Shown here: positions 53,201 through 64,000 of the stretch, piece by piece
Position numbering within the stretch: the first letter of the stretch is position 1
Layout: the number at the start of each line of letters is the position of its first letter
Assembly: GCA_028564675.1 (NCBI GenBank)
Contig: JAOVVO010000333.1
Span: forward strand, 20,813 to 84,812
From: Onchocerca lupi
Lineage: Eukaryota > Nematoda > Chromadorea > Rhabditida > Onchocercidae
Length of the DNA stretch: 64,000 nt
Direction: 5' to 3'
Position numbers and translations under genes: made by a program
Notes under the pieces: model-generated
Seen by the model: the letters and a program-made list of their open reading frames with translations, nothing else
Database searches by the model: none
What the model was told of the DNA's origin: nothing

Positions 53201-56200
53201 GATTTTATTATTTATAGAATCAGAAACAGGTTGTAGTGCAACTATACAAGATTGGTCACCCACTGAAAAATGCCCATTTTGTGATGGTTTGCGCATATCC
53301 ACGGATGATTGCTCCGAAAAAGTAAGTAAAAAGAAAATTCTCATCAAATTATCAAGTTTATTTTTAAATGTCATTCAAGATTTATTATATCAATATGATA
53401 TCTGAAGCAGAAACAGATAACAATATAAATGAAAAGTAGGAACTTAAAAGTAAGGAAGATCCGAAGTATTGAAAATAAAATGTAGAAAAAAAAGAAAAAA
53501 ACAAAAAATAAACAGGTTGTAAAGTTATCATATTTTTTGAAGTTTTCTTATTTTTTGGAATCCTTTTTGGCAATTAAAACTTGCTTAGTGGGTAATTTAG
53601 CAACTTGTAAAGGAATCGGTCCAATTCATTTCACGAAAGTAGTGTTTCACTTATTAATCTATAAATGTTTTCTAATCTTCATTTCAGCGCATTTTTTATG
53701 GATGTCTATCTTCATGATCCAGGAACTAATCCAGTCTGTCTATTTATCTGGTAAGGAAATAATGAAAAACAGCTGTGTTATTTAAATGCTTCAGGATTCC
53801 ATGAGAATAGAACTTGAAAGTGAAAGCGCAGTAAGCGATAGTGAATATTATGGTGCCGGCTGTTCTAATCAAGCTAAGATTGAGCGAGGCGCAACGAATA
53901 GCTCTCCGGAAAGCACGGGACATCTCGAATCATCCGGTTGTTCTCAATCTCGTCTATCTTACATGCATCCATTCTCAAATCTCTGTACTCCATCCGTCCT
54001 TTCTGTGATGACGCCATTTGTGCCTCTTCGTAAGTTTTCTCCCGTTACTGTCATGTTTATGAAATTTCAAACCAATACGGAATATTTACGAAAATTGGGC
54101 ATGAATGGATTACTTTCAAGAGAAAAAGGAATTTGAACTTTCATGCATCGTACGAACTAATTCTTTATTCCATCCCGAACAGCATTCAGATGTTACACCT
54201 ATCACTTTGAAGGAAACCTAAATCTCATTGTTCAGAATAATGCAAAATGAAATTCTACACTGATTTCCCTTGATATATTTGAGTTTCTAAATACCAAAAT
54301 ATTTGTTTCGAGGATTATCTTCTAAATACATTCGGAAATAGTGAGAAGGATGCATGCATCAAAATAATTGATAAAAGCTCGAGATAAAGTCCGAATTATT
54401 CTATATAGCTACCAAAATATTTGACCATATGATTTTTGAAAGTTTTGATTTTCTTCTCAACGCCGACGAAACACTAAAAGCTTTTGCTCTCTTTTTTAAA
54501 AAGAAAAAACTGAAATTTCTTAATATTTGGGTCAAAAAGGGATTGTTGTTCTTTGCTCTGAAAATGAAATCCGAAAAACTTATAAATTATTAAATTAGTC
54601 AGTCATTTGTTGCAAACATATTTCTCTCGAATGAGGAAAACGAAAATTAAGAAAATCAAGTTTAATCATAAGAAATATGCATAGAGGAGCCAATTTTGAA
54701 ACTATTTAATGTTCGTTGTTTCGTCAAAATCTAATTGCCCTACCAAATTTTCATAACATTCGCCAAAAAGAATTGCATAAATTTATGATATTCATATAGT
54801 AAGAAAAAAAAAAAAAACAAGTATTTTGTTACATGATTTAAAGAAAAATTATTTTCCTAAAAAAACAACTTTAGCTGAGATAGCGAATCAGCTATTTTGT
54901 CAAAGCCTTTTACAATGGAGTACATCTAACTTATTGCTACAGCAAATCAATTCTCAACGTTCACCAGGTACATTATTATTATTTCCATGAATTATGATGA
55001 ACATTGTCTGAGATATTAACTATTTAAAAAAAAAAAAAAAAAAAAACGATAATTGTTTGTGATAATAGAAATGAATTCATTAAATGTGGGTTTCTATCAG
55101 GATAATGTCAAGTTATAGATTCAAGCATCTACAACTGAGAATCTGTGGGTCAGAACGATTGAAAAATTTCAATAGTTCTCACTTCATCCTAATAACCTCA
55201 TTTCCAGAAAGCATTTAGCAGCGGATATATGTCAGACGCTTTCTTTAAAACATTACTATCTAAACTTTTTTGCATAACTTTACATTTAAAATCTTAATTG
55301 CCCATCACATTTTATACTGTTATTAATCAAAAAATTAATTTCAGAAAATTTACGTAATCCAATAAGTGAGCAGTATTTGTTAACTCCAAAAAGAAGTAAC
55401 TTAATGCATGGTAAAGAAAACGGTGATACAGAAACGAATCATCTAATTCAACATATCATTCCTTCAGTATCAGCTAAATTAGATAGTGTGAAACGGGCTG
55501 CTCATATGTGTATTAACAATGACCTCCCAACTTTATTTGCTGGTAAGAAAGTTGCTTATTTGCATATTAATAATTGTGACAATTTTAAATGAAATGCTAA
55601 ATTTCAAAATAAATTGTCTACGGAATTTGAAAATGGTTCATTTTTCGCACGAGTACAATGGAGAGTGGTTTATTCGGAGCAGGTCACTTGTTTTCTGTAA
55701 TGTCACAGTTCCTTCTGATTCTTCTTTTCTAAGTCGGATTATTTTTGATTTTTCCAAGAAATAATTCCTTTTCTAACATGTATTTCAGTATGACATACAT
55801 TAATCAGCTTCTGATGAATAAGTAATTTTATGGAATGATGTATTCGTAGAACGGAAAGGGATCGATGCCTGTTAAAAGAGAACTGAAACATTAATTGAAA
55901 AAAAAAAAATTGATTTCCCAGCAGAGGATTTGCAAAATATTTTTTTTTATAGAAGACAGTATAATTCTAGCCATCAATTGAGAGTGAATGAAAAGTCCAA
56001 CTCATCTTTCGTTTCCAATCACTTGGCTTATTTTCTCAAATCAGTTCATTTACTCAAACTTGAATATGAATTAATTTCAATTCAAGTAGAAAGATGACAA
56101 TACTATTTTTACTGCAGAGTTATCAAAATCACCGTTTAACAATGAATCATTGGTAGAACGACCGACAGCAATCTATAAGGAAGGGAATGACAATGGTGGG

Positions 56201-58749
56201 ACGACCGAAGAAGATCAACCGTTAGATCTGAGTTCACATCGTGCTCTTCAGGCGGTTACACAATGTGCTGTGTCATCCGCTCAAAATTCTCGAGATGGAA
56301 GACAATTGCGTGCACTGATTAATGCTATCTCTGACAAATCATCGAACTCTCTTCCCAAGCATGTGGAAAATTTTAGAATTTTTATAAAATTAGTCAAATC
56401 CCTTCTCTTGGGATTGCATTTGAAATTGTGAACTTTATCTTAGTTCATTCAACTTTTCAATTAATACGATACTGTTCAAAAATACAGTATATGTGTCATT
56501 TAATATCGTGAAAATCATAATAGTTAAATATTCCTAAATTTTGTAACAATTAATTAATTGACTAAATAATTAATTGACCAGCAATTCATTATTTGGGATA
56601 AAATTAATTCGCTTTCCTTTCATTTATTTTTGATAAATAAACAATACAATCTATCATTAACATAAATTTTGATAGTTGAAAACTAAAGATTTATTCGCAA
56701 ATCTCACTTTCAAAGAATGATTTATAATAATATTATAGAGATGAGAAAAGTAATTCTTTGATTGGCCATACGAAAAATGACGCTGGAACAAAAACCATCT
56801 ACACGTCAATGAGCAAGAGAAATTATACCCAGGCGGATTTGGATGCTGCTGTACAAGACATCCGATGCGGTCGTCTCGGAACACGACGAGCCAGCGTGGT
56901 TTACGGAATACCAAGGTTAGAACAGTCTTTAAATATAACCAAAAAAAATTTTCCGGAATGAGTTAAAAGTAAGAAATTTAACTGCAGTGTTATCTAAATT
57001 GCAAAATACACATTTCAGTTAGCCAATTAGCCAAAGTATGATGGATTCTACAAGTTTTTTTATCTTTTCATAAATATATGAACTGTAGATCGACGTTACG
57101 CAATAAAATCTACAAGCTTGATGCAGCTGAGGATCAGCGTACAAATGGTACTGGTGGAAAAAAGAAGCGCATGAGTAGTTTTGGTGCCACGATAACACCG
57201 GACAGAGTTCAGTCTCCACTAATTACCACTGTGCCTTATCCGGACGATGCTAATGTTCGTTCTACTGAGTGAGCAAAATTTATTCTTTGAAAAATTCCGT
57301 CTTTTTTTTTATTTCTAATCAGTAGCTTCAAATGAGGATAAATAAAAAATCACATATCTTTCCAACAAAATTTCAAAAAAAAAGAACAAATCTACCGTCA
57401 GATGCATTTTTATTTTTGCCATTACAGGATTATTATACCTCCTACGCAGACGCTTATGACAGTTGATGGTGTACCGCCAGTGCCGAAAATCATTCAGGAG
57501 ATTGGTCCAAATAATAAGCCTCATTTTACGAATCAGGAATCAATCAATGGTACTACTAACCTTGATTTTGGTGTTTATAAATTCATAAGATATGTCAATT
57601 ATTGGTACAATTTTAAACTGTAGCAAACGATGAGACAATTGTGGAGAACAAAAAATCGCTTTGGTCACCATTTACGCATCAACAAATATCCGAACCAAAG
57701 AATGTTCATACGGAAGAAAAGAAAACTGGTAAAAGTCCGGCAAATAATACTGAAAGTCAACCAGACTGGAAAAAGTCGCGTCCGAAACGAGGCCAATACA
57801 GGTATGGCGTTCACTTTAATCTTAATCCAAGGATTTTTGTCTCGATTTTTTCAAAGTAATCGCTATGTTTCTTTGCGTAAACTTACTTCAATTTTTGAAC
57901 ATTGCAGAAAATATAAGAAGGATGCACTGGATGAAGCGGTCCGGTCGGTGCGTCGTGGTGAAATGTCGGTACATCGTGCCGGTAGCTTTTACGGGGTACC
58001 CCATTCAACGTTAGAATACAAAGTGAAGGAAAGGAATTTGACCCGTACAAAGTGTAAAAAAGGAACAGCGGAACATATGATTGACACATCTTCCGATAAT
58101 CACACTACGGGTTTTTTTTTCTTTTCTTCTGTTTGCTTATAATTTTTGACTTAATGACTGAACTTTTAAGAATTAAATTTTCATGGCAGTGTTCAAGTAT
58201 CACTAATGTAAGAAGGAGGGTTAGAAGAAAAGGATAATATTTAAAACTCGTAACAAAAGTTAAAACAACTCAGAGCATTTTTTTTTTCTTTTAAATAATT
58301 GTAGCAATTTCGTATTGCCGTCGCGCTTATATTTATTTCAAAACGGACTAAGTATGAGTGCAACAATTTTAATTTTAAATTGACTATAATCAGGTGGAAG
58401 AAGAAGGTGAATGGTACTTGATACTGCCGTTATTATTCACATCTTCGTAAAATCCGTATCTTTTCGAATTATATTAATCTTCTATTGAACATTTCACCTT
58501 TAATTAATTGCATAGTAAACAAATTTTAAATTAGCGCTGACTTCTGAATTTTTTATTTCATATTTGGATGACTAATACTTTATAAAAGGTCGTTGTGTCA
58601 ATTCGAATAACACGGAAAGTTCACTGGCAACAGATTCACTTCAGCAACCGACGTTGGCAAGCGCAACGATGAATGATGTGAATACGGCTGCATCAGCTTT
58701 GGGAACTGTTGGTGTATTGCCTCCCGCAGCATCTGCAGTCCCTTCGTAG
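41207..58749 (+). CDS. mbr-1: MBR-1 orthologue (Mblk-1/E93/LCOR family), two pipsqueak HTH domains
   Basis: Nuclear DNA-binding regulator. In C. elegans mbr-1 acts in neurite pruning; insect E93/Mblk-1 drives metamorphic transitions. Exons: 41207-41297, 44713-44778, 53218-53321, 53795-54029, 54875-54967, 55345-55542, 56118-56427 (donor uncertain), 56739-56915, 57089-57268, 57428-57549, 57624-57801, 57908-58110, 58589-58749. They total 2118 nt (705 aa), all in phase. The N-terminus (CGSRCLAERRNQCRELQKW, then QDWSPTEKCPFC) matches the conserved LCORL/E93 start. EEDQPLDLSSH is a CtBP-binding motif. Psq domain 1 (KRNYTQADLDAAVQDIRCG...GIPRSTLRNKIYKL) and domain 2 (KYKKDALDEAVRSVRRGEM...GVPHSTLEYKVKERN) are both complete. 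Exon 3 could instead start at 53230. AATAAA lies at 58925. Confidence 0.9.
41298..44712 (+). other. mbr-1: mbr-1 intron 1
   Basis: Contains a GC-richer island (about 42760-42870) with a splice-flanked open segment at 42780-42849 and a CA microsatellite (42878-42950). The rest is AT-rich with no exon that I can support. Confidence 0.6.
42878..42950. repeat. CA/CATA microsatellite
   Basis: Alternating ACACAC and ACATAC units. It explains the overlapping Cys/Val- and Thr/His-rich ORFs on both strands. Confidence 0.88.
44779..53217 (+). other. mbr-1: mbr-1 intron 2 (about 8.4 kb)
   Basis: Purine-rich tracts (46140-46400, 50270-50330), a perfect X-box-like 14-mer at 49095 and a segment of unusual composition at about 47860-48200. 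ORFs here (for example 51405-51719, 52709-53032) are low-complexity or lack splice partners. Confidence 0.55.
49095..49108 (+). promoter_or_regulatory. X-box (RFX/DAF-19)-like motif
   Basis: ATTGTCATAGCAAC fits the nematode X-box consensus RTHNYYATRRNRAC at every position. It lies in mbr-1 intron 2, far from any start codon, so function is doubtful. Confidence 0.3.
56815..57121 (+). other. mbr-1: First pipsqueak (Psq) HTH domain, split by an intron
   Basis: KRNYTQADLDAAVQDIRCG, then RLGTRRASVVYGIPR in exon 56739-56915, and STLRNKIYKLDA in exon 57089-57268. The intron (phase 2) falls within the Ile-Pro-Arg/Ser-Thr-Leu recognition helix. Residues match the RHF domain of Mblk-1. Confidence 0.93.
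57796..58050 (+). other. mbr-1: Second pipsqueak (Psq) HTH domain
   Basis: GQYR ends exon 57624-57801, and exon 57908-58110 continues KYKKDALDEAVRSVRRGEMS, VHRAGSFYGVPHSTLEYKVK. Unlike domain 1, the recognition helix is not split. The intron sits before helix 1 instead. Confidence 0.93.
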
Positions 58750-58924
58750 AATTTTTTTTTATCAAATCTCTAATTTTAAGCTTTAAATATCAAACTGATT
58801 GTGGGAGTTTTCTGAAACAAACTATTGTGATATCTTTGATGTGATAGTAATGTGTACGTCCGACACATTTTTCATTCGTTTAGTGATTTATCACTTTCAT
58901 GTTTCATTGTCTTGTTCGGTAACA

Positions 58925-58930
58925 AATAAA
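58925..58930 (+). terminator. mbr-1: Polyadenylation signal of mbr-1
   Basis: AATAAA 176 bp after the TAG stop, in AT-rich 3' UTR-like sequence. Confidence 0.5.
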
Positions 58931-59324
58931 ACAATATGAAGGTATTTTGCAATATTTTGTTTCTTATACCGTAGCTCATTTTATACTGTGATATTTCCAA
59001 AATGGAAGATTTAAGATTTGTGCTTTTATTATTTCTTCCCGCCATTTGCATCCAGGATTAATTCAGTTTCATCTCAATACAAGCGTTTTGCTGCAACAAT
59101 CGTATTTTTTCAGCAAAAATATTGTACGGACTAAAGAATCTTTTTTTTAATTACTGCTGTATCTAGCCATTCTTCAAAAACGAATGCAACTGATCGTGCA
59201 AATAATATTTACATCGTACAGCATTAATAATTTCAAATTCTCTATAATTATTTATCTATAATTTCAAATTGTTTTCGTAGCCATTTCTAGAAGTTACCTT
59301 TGATTCAGATACTTGTCCAAAGCT

Positions 59325-59477
59325 ATGGGTCTTAGTGTAAAAACAGACCAGGCTCTTATAGTGATTAGCATGAACTCAGCCTCAATGTTTCTCACATTGT
59401 TTATGGCGATTGCCGTACAGAAAAAGCTCAAGCTTTTGTTGCAAAACAGTTTAAGGGCTAGCTTTTTGCTTATTTAA
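59325..59477 (+). CDS. Candidate small membrane-protein ORF or first exon
   Basis: ATG-initiated open frame of 50 codons, 576 bp after mbr-1 on the same strand. It has a short N-terminus (MGLSVKTDQA), a hydrophobic stretch able to span a membrane (LIVISMNSASMFLTLFMAIA) and then a basic flank (QKKLKLLLQ). An acceptor-like CATTTCTAG lies 35 bp upstream. A GTTTAAG donor after CAAAACA would make it a first exon ending in phase 1. I do not recognise the protein. Confidence 0.35.
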   Translation: MGLSVKTDQALIVISMNSASMFLTLFMAIAVQKKLKLLLQNSLRASFLLI

Positions 59478-60137
59478 TTGTGTCTTCTTATTTTAAGAAA
59501 GAATATGAACACTAAGAACATATAATTAATTAGCGGTGACAATTTTTTTCAAAGTTTTTTGTCCTTATTCAATTAGATAAAAGATGAATTAGTTTATGAC
59601 ACCGTGGTTGACATAGTTCAGTTTTTAATGGAATATGTTGCCAATTGGAACAAGTTCAAATAATCATCTTGATTTTCTTTTTTTTTTTTCATTCAATATA
59701 GAATTTCCAACTGTTTCTCTTTTATTGAAATTTTTTAAATTGTTTTATATATTGGAATTAGGTTCTCGTAGTTTTATAACAGATCATTTTATCGATATTT
59801 TTAGTCAATTTTTACTGCTTAGAAAGAGTCGAAAGAACTATATTAAAAGAGGATAAATAGATACAGCTAAACTTGTTCCAATGAAATATTCATTGAGGAC
59901 TATTACTATCAAGCCAGAGTAATATCCGAATGTACAAATGAACGGACATGAAGTAATTTGTAGGTATGAAAATGTTGATGTATTTGGATGTCGAACTGAG
60001 CTTTATATAATTGAAACAAAGTCATCAAAATCTTCAATAGAGTTGATCTTTTTGAAAGATTTTGGTTTTGATACATGAAATCGTATATCATATAATAGAA
60101 ATAGAAATTTATTAATTATATGATTCAAGCTATTGCT

Positions 60138-60191
<54 letters not shown>

Positions 60192-60527
60192 AAGCATGTT
60201 GTTTACACTTTTATCATAAATGTTAAATTTTCACTTTCGTTGTTTAGACTTCTGAAAAGATTAATCGATCTTGAGGAACACGGCTAATGACTATTTATTA
60301 CTTGATGTCCTATTATAAATTTAGTAATTGATCTTCTGGCATCTCTTACCACTCGTCTCGTTAAATTTTTCTAATATTTATTGAAATAACCGAAGTATTT
60401 TTTAGAATTTATATATGACGAAACAATCAGATAGTCTTTGTACTATAGAAATATCTCGGTATAAACAAGCCTTAGATCTTTCAATCCGCTAACCAAGTTT
60501 CTGATCTTCATGATACGGTTAAAATGT
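59478..60527. other. AT-rich non-coding stretch
   Basis: No supported exon. Includes a 49-T homopolymer at 60141-60189. Confidence 0.5.
60141..60189. repeat. Poly-T tract of 49 nt
   Basis: Uninterrupted T run, longer than any other homopolymer in the window. It produces the poly-Lys ORF on the minus strand. The length is likely polymorphic or affected by assembly error. Confidence 0.95.
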
Positions 60528-60800
60528 AAATTGTGCTAAGGTTGACAAGTAGTGAAGAGACCCCTTTGTGCTATGATTAACATGTTTTAAATTGTGCCAT
60601 AATTGACATGCAGTAAGCAAACTCCCTCTATATAAATGAGTTAAGATCTCCATTTGGGCAGAAGCAAACGAAGAAACTCTCAAAAAAGTCTGGAGGTACA
60701 GTACGCTTCGATTGAGCGACAACGAAAAAGAATAACCAAACGATCGGCTCTATCCGTGATATTCTCTGATAATTGTCTCATAGCGTAGACGAAGAATAAA
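60528..60800 (+). mobile_element. Possible solo-LTR-like or promoter-like segment
   Basis: Two imperfect direct repeats, AAATTGTGCTAAGGTTGACA at 60528 and AAATTGTGCCATAATTGACA at 60589, are followed by TATATAAA (60629) and AATAAA (60795). The TATA-to-AATAAA spacing and GC-richer composition resemble a retroviral-type LTR. No flanking gag-pol, partner LTR or target-site duplication was found. It could equally be a Pol II promoter. Confidence 0.25.
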
Positions 60801-62768
60801 GCAAATTCTCCGTCATCAAGAAACCTTTATCACAACTATTTATCGCCAATCGTTGAAATACTTCCACGACAATTTTCAAACTGCCGTTATTATCGCCTTT
60901 TAAGCTAATTCTTTAATCCAGGAGATATTGATTGTTTCGTAGAATATAGATTCTTCACCAAAGAATAATTCTTTTCAAAAAAGGTTGGTTGAAAGCAATA
61001 TCTTCAATCATCATTTCCTCATACCAACATTGCCATCTTTCATAAATTTGTTGATTAAAAATAAGAGTCTTACGTAAATATCAGTAAGAATATTATATTA
61101 TCAAAATTTCATACTACACTTCATAGTCTCCTGAATTCTATAAGCTACAGAGAAATTTTTCAAATAAAAAATTTCTCAAATTTGTGAAAAATACTTTGGA
61201 TTGAATTTCCTGCTTATTGCACTTTATTACTTGTTCTTGAAGAGATTTGCAAAAATCTTTCGTAAAGTATGTTCGACCATCTGCTAGTTTTTGGCCTTTT
61301 TAATTTGTGCTGAAGAATTTTGCATCACCAATCTTCAAAATTCATTAAATTTCCGAAATTATTGAATTTTATGAAAATGCAGCAATTCGGATAATTGCTA
61401 CTACTTCAAAGAAATCAAACAAATGAGTATCAATGAGTTTTGTTTCTACTTTGAAAATTTTCCGTATTTTTTAAAACCTTTTTATATCTTCTTAATTTCA
61501 TGATACAAATTTTAGCAAAAATCAGAAATACTGCTTATTTCAAAATTTAAAAGACGAATTATTTGCTATAAAATCATTTTTATTCGTGCTTTCATGATTT
61601 CTTTATAAGAGTGTTATTCGCAACATCACAGGAAACAACTAGCGACAAATTGAAAAATTTGGAAAGAAATAATTCACATGATAAATATCACAACTGAACA
61701 TGACAACGGTGATAGGGTCCACGTTTACTTAACTCATATGTAAACAAAATAAACAAGTTGAACAAAACAAGCAAGCTTAATTGAAATATTTAAAACGCAT
61801 AGCCGATTTAACATATAATAAATTGGAGGATATGCTGTGTTGCTACTAATTTCCTGCCAACGGACCCTTATTTTGGAATATCTTTCTGGATAGCTCGTTT
61901 TTCTTTTCATCGATAGCGTATTTATAGCTGAGATTGCGAAAAGTTTTTAACGATATTGAATTTGCAGTCAGAAAATCCATCAGAATAACAAAATTTTTGG
62001 CTGTATTGAGATCTCAATACTTTTTAAACATTTTTATTTTCAGTTTTATATACAGTAAGTCTCCTTCATTTGAAATCTTCTGATTTGAAAACTTACATAA
62101 TCTCAGCACATTTTTTTCCGGATGGGCAATCGTGTTCTTTCGCCCGTTACGATAAATTACAACATTTTGCTTTTATTGAGTTTACCAAGTCGGATTTCAT
62201 CTAAATTACAATACTGATTTTGTCTTGCAAAGGAAGTGGATATGTCCAAAAGGAATATTTCAAACAAGGCAATTATCACAGTAAATTTTCAAATTAATTC
62301 AAAACTTTAACTATCCCAATAAATTTCGGTACACAAATAAAATTATCAGCTTTCATTTTAAAGTAGCTATCCATAGAAATATGAAAGTAGGCATAGCGGT
62401 ATACCACACATTGATCATTTCTTTTTTGTTCTTTTGTCTTTTTTCCCTTATATCTGAATCTGTATTTTTCAGAGAGCTTCTAAAAACAAAGATGCAAAAA
62501 TTTGTAAAATTCTAAATTTTTTGTCACCCATAAAAAAATATTTCGCAGAATAAATAATTTAATTTGTCAGAGCAGTATACATTAAAAAGAACAATTGCAG
62601 GACATTCTTACTGTAACTAAATCCTTCTGCATCCAAATTTGAAATTCGATTGATTTAATACTTATAAAAATCTTTGCCTTTTTAACTTTTTTGTTCTTCA
62701 TCATCTTTAATAATTAAAATTATTCCTGCTTTTTATTGTTTTTTATTATTTTCATTTTTACTTTTTAG
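60801..62768. other. AT-rich non-coding stretch
   Basis: No exon chain is supported on either strand. Confidence 0.5.
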
Positions 62769-62808
62769 TGGATGTTACTTATTACGAGCTCTTCTTCGAA
62801 CAGAGGAT
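62769..62808 (+). CDS. Candidate short internal exon
   Basis: TTTTTAG acceptor and GTAAGA donor bound 40 nt. In one frame these read GCYLLRALLRTED, exiting in phase 0. That phase fits the candidate exon at 63868, which also reads in phase 0. Both features are weak alone; the phase agreement is the main support. Confidence 0.3.
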
Positions 62809-63867
62809 GTAAGACTGGAAAAAATAATAACAATTGGCTACGTGGGAAGGGCCCGATGTTCGTATAATAGCGGGAGATCAGGAAAAAAAAAATCATTAGA
62901 TCAACTTCGTACGTCTTGTCTTTTCTAATATTTCAGTTTGCATCAAAACTAAAATTTTAAAGAATCATTTGTTCACTGGAATGAAGCGATACCGCCTTTC
63001 TCTCTTCACGAGATCAAATCTGCGGCGCTTAACTCATTTTTCATTCATCACTACTTTACGCGACGTCGGAATTAATCGAGGACATGGATTTTGTTCAGCC
63101 GTGAACGTAAATGGTAGTAGGAGATTGTGGTCACAACTGCACAGAAGCCTGAAATGGGTGCAGTTAATTAATTTGTTGATTTCGGAGCTAAGACGATTTC
63201 GACACAAGCAACATTTCGAAAAAAGCAATTAAGAATCATGAAGTACAGTGCACACCATTCTGCTTTACATCCTGGACGCAAATATTCGTTATATTTCATT
63301 GTATCGAACTGCTGTTGCAGATACCGCACACTGGAAGTTCATATCATTAAAAATATTACTATATTTTATGGAAGGGGATGGATTTAGGTAGAATTCAACT
63401 TCAGAGAAATGAACAGCAGTCCATCGGTGTGGCTGAAAATAAATTTAGCAACTATCTGATAGATTACAGATGATTAATCTACCCAATAAAACGAAAAAAA
63501 GCATGATTTTGAGCTGCACTTCTGTAATTAATTCAAGTTATGAAACTTTAGTGCATCAAATTAAATACTATCGATGATGACGCCTTCCTCACTGATGCGT
63601 TACTGCCAACTCCTTTTGCAGGTTTTTCCTGGAGACGCCCATATATGAAGAATAAAGAGACTGCTGTAGCACATAGCCGACGCTACTTCAGCAGCACGAA
63701 CCGAAATGGTTGTCGTCCTCGATCTTTAAAATACAATCTAATTAAACATGTATTAATTAAGTTTATTAAACTTGTAGCACAAGCTTTGTTAAATTAGCAT
63801 TCCCATGCTAATTTAATTGTTTGACGTCAGTTCAACATACATTTATCAAATAAATGAAAATTTACAG
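62809..63867. other. Putative intron with GC-richer sequence
   Basis: An open stretch of 87 codons (62969-63232, plus) and another acceptor-like site near 63622 (TTTTGCAG) are present. The latter opens into a stop in the phase needed, so no further exon is called. Confidence 0.35.
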
Positions 63868-64000
63868 GACGAGTTCTCCGGGAGCTTTTTCGAAACCCGT
63901 AGAGCGCTACTCGCCTCCATTGGCACCATAAACATCTCAGAGGTTTCTTCTTCATCGTTGTCCGGCAGAAGAACCCATTCTGCGTTTGATGTCCATAGCT
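63868..64000 (+). CDS. Candidate 3'-truncated exon at the window edge
   Basis: A consensus acceptor, AAATTTACAG, precedes a fully open GC-richer segment to the window end. In phase 0 it begins DEFSGSFFETRRALLASIGT and later reads SGRRTHSAFDVHS, a Ser-rich and basic stretch like a phosphorylated cytoplasmic tail. The minus strand is also open here with a GTAAAT donor, so strand is not certain. I do not recognise the protein. Confidence 0.4.

Noticed and set aside
53070..53217. Upstream extension of mbr-1 exon 3 to an ATG at 53070
   Set aside because: The frame is open, but the segment has intron-like composition. The acceptor at 53217 gives the phase needed to join exons 41207 and 44713.
59909..60197. 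Poly-Lys ORFs on the minus strand
   Set aside because: Created by the 49-T tract.
1..64000. tRNA, rRNA, CRISPR or bacterial operon signals
   Set aside because: No B-box GGTTCGANTCC with a matching acceptor stem, no rRNA core motifs and no spaced repeats were seen by eye. A tRNAscan and Rfam search would settle this.

Overview
The window looks like a chromosome segment of a parasitic (clade III, probably filarial) nematode. It is AT-rich, with short exons, terse T-rich 3' splice sites ending in TTTCAG or TTTTAG, likely trans-splice acceptors just upstream of start codons, and no operon-like or bacterial gene packing. The protein families also fit a nematode. The species assignment is inference. 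Most coding sequence lies in exons too short to show up as long ORFs, so I rebuilt the genes by walking splice sites and checking reading phase. Layout: (1) 52-12025, minus strand: a complete 35-exon gene for a secreted mosaic protein of 1854 aa. From the N-terminus it carries a signal peptide, C-type lectin, LDL-receptor class A, CUB, three sushi, two EGF, three more sushi, an Ig-like domain, an unrecognised segment, a sushi-like module, a Ly6/uPAR-type module, a hyalin repeat and three GCC2/GCC3 (ephrin-receptor-like) modules. Every exon junction is phase-consistent. (2) 12026-17845: mostly non-coding, with one candidate terminal exon on the minus strand (13798-13980), an AT microsatellite and a microRNA-like hairpin (16392-16456). 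(3) 17876-18543, plus strand: a two-exon divergent LC8-type dynein light chain. (4) 18544-28736: gene-poor, AT-rich spacer. (5) 28737-34152, minus strand: a MEIS/PREP-class TALE homeobox gene with both halves of the MEIS/PKNOX N-terminal domain and a complete homeodomain. (6) 34153-41206: a spacer of about 7 kb shared by two divergently transcribed transcription-factor genes. It holds an outward-facing TATA-like element on each side and a perfect 93-bp tandem duplication. (7) 41207-58749, plus strand: the orthologue of C. elegans mbr-1 (Mblk-1/E93/LCOR family), with a conserved N-terminal Cys-rich region, a CtBP-type PLDLS motif and two pipsqueak-type helix-turn-helix domains. It includes large introns of about 3.4 and 8.4 kb. 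(8) 58750-64000: a possible small membrane-protein exon, an LTR-like segment and two phase-compatible exon candidates of a plus-strand gene running off the window. How the genes relate: the two regulators, a TALE cofactor and an E93/LCOR-type factor, lie head-to-head and could share regulatory DNA. The large secreted protein is an extracellular or synaptic-matrix type molecule. I see no link between it and the other genes beyond proximity. No rRNA, tRNA, CRISPR array or bacterial element was found.
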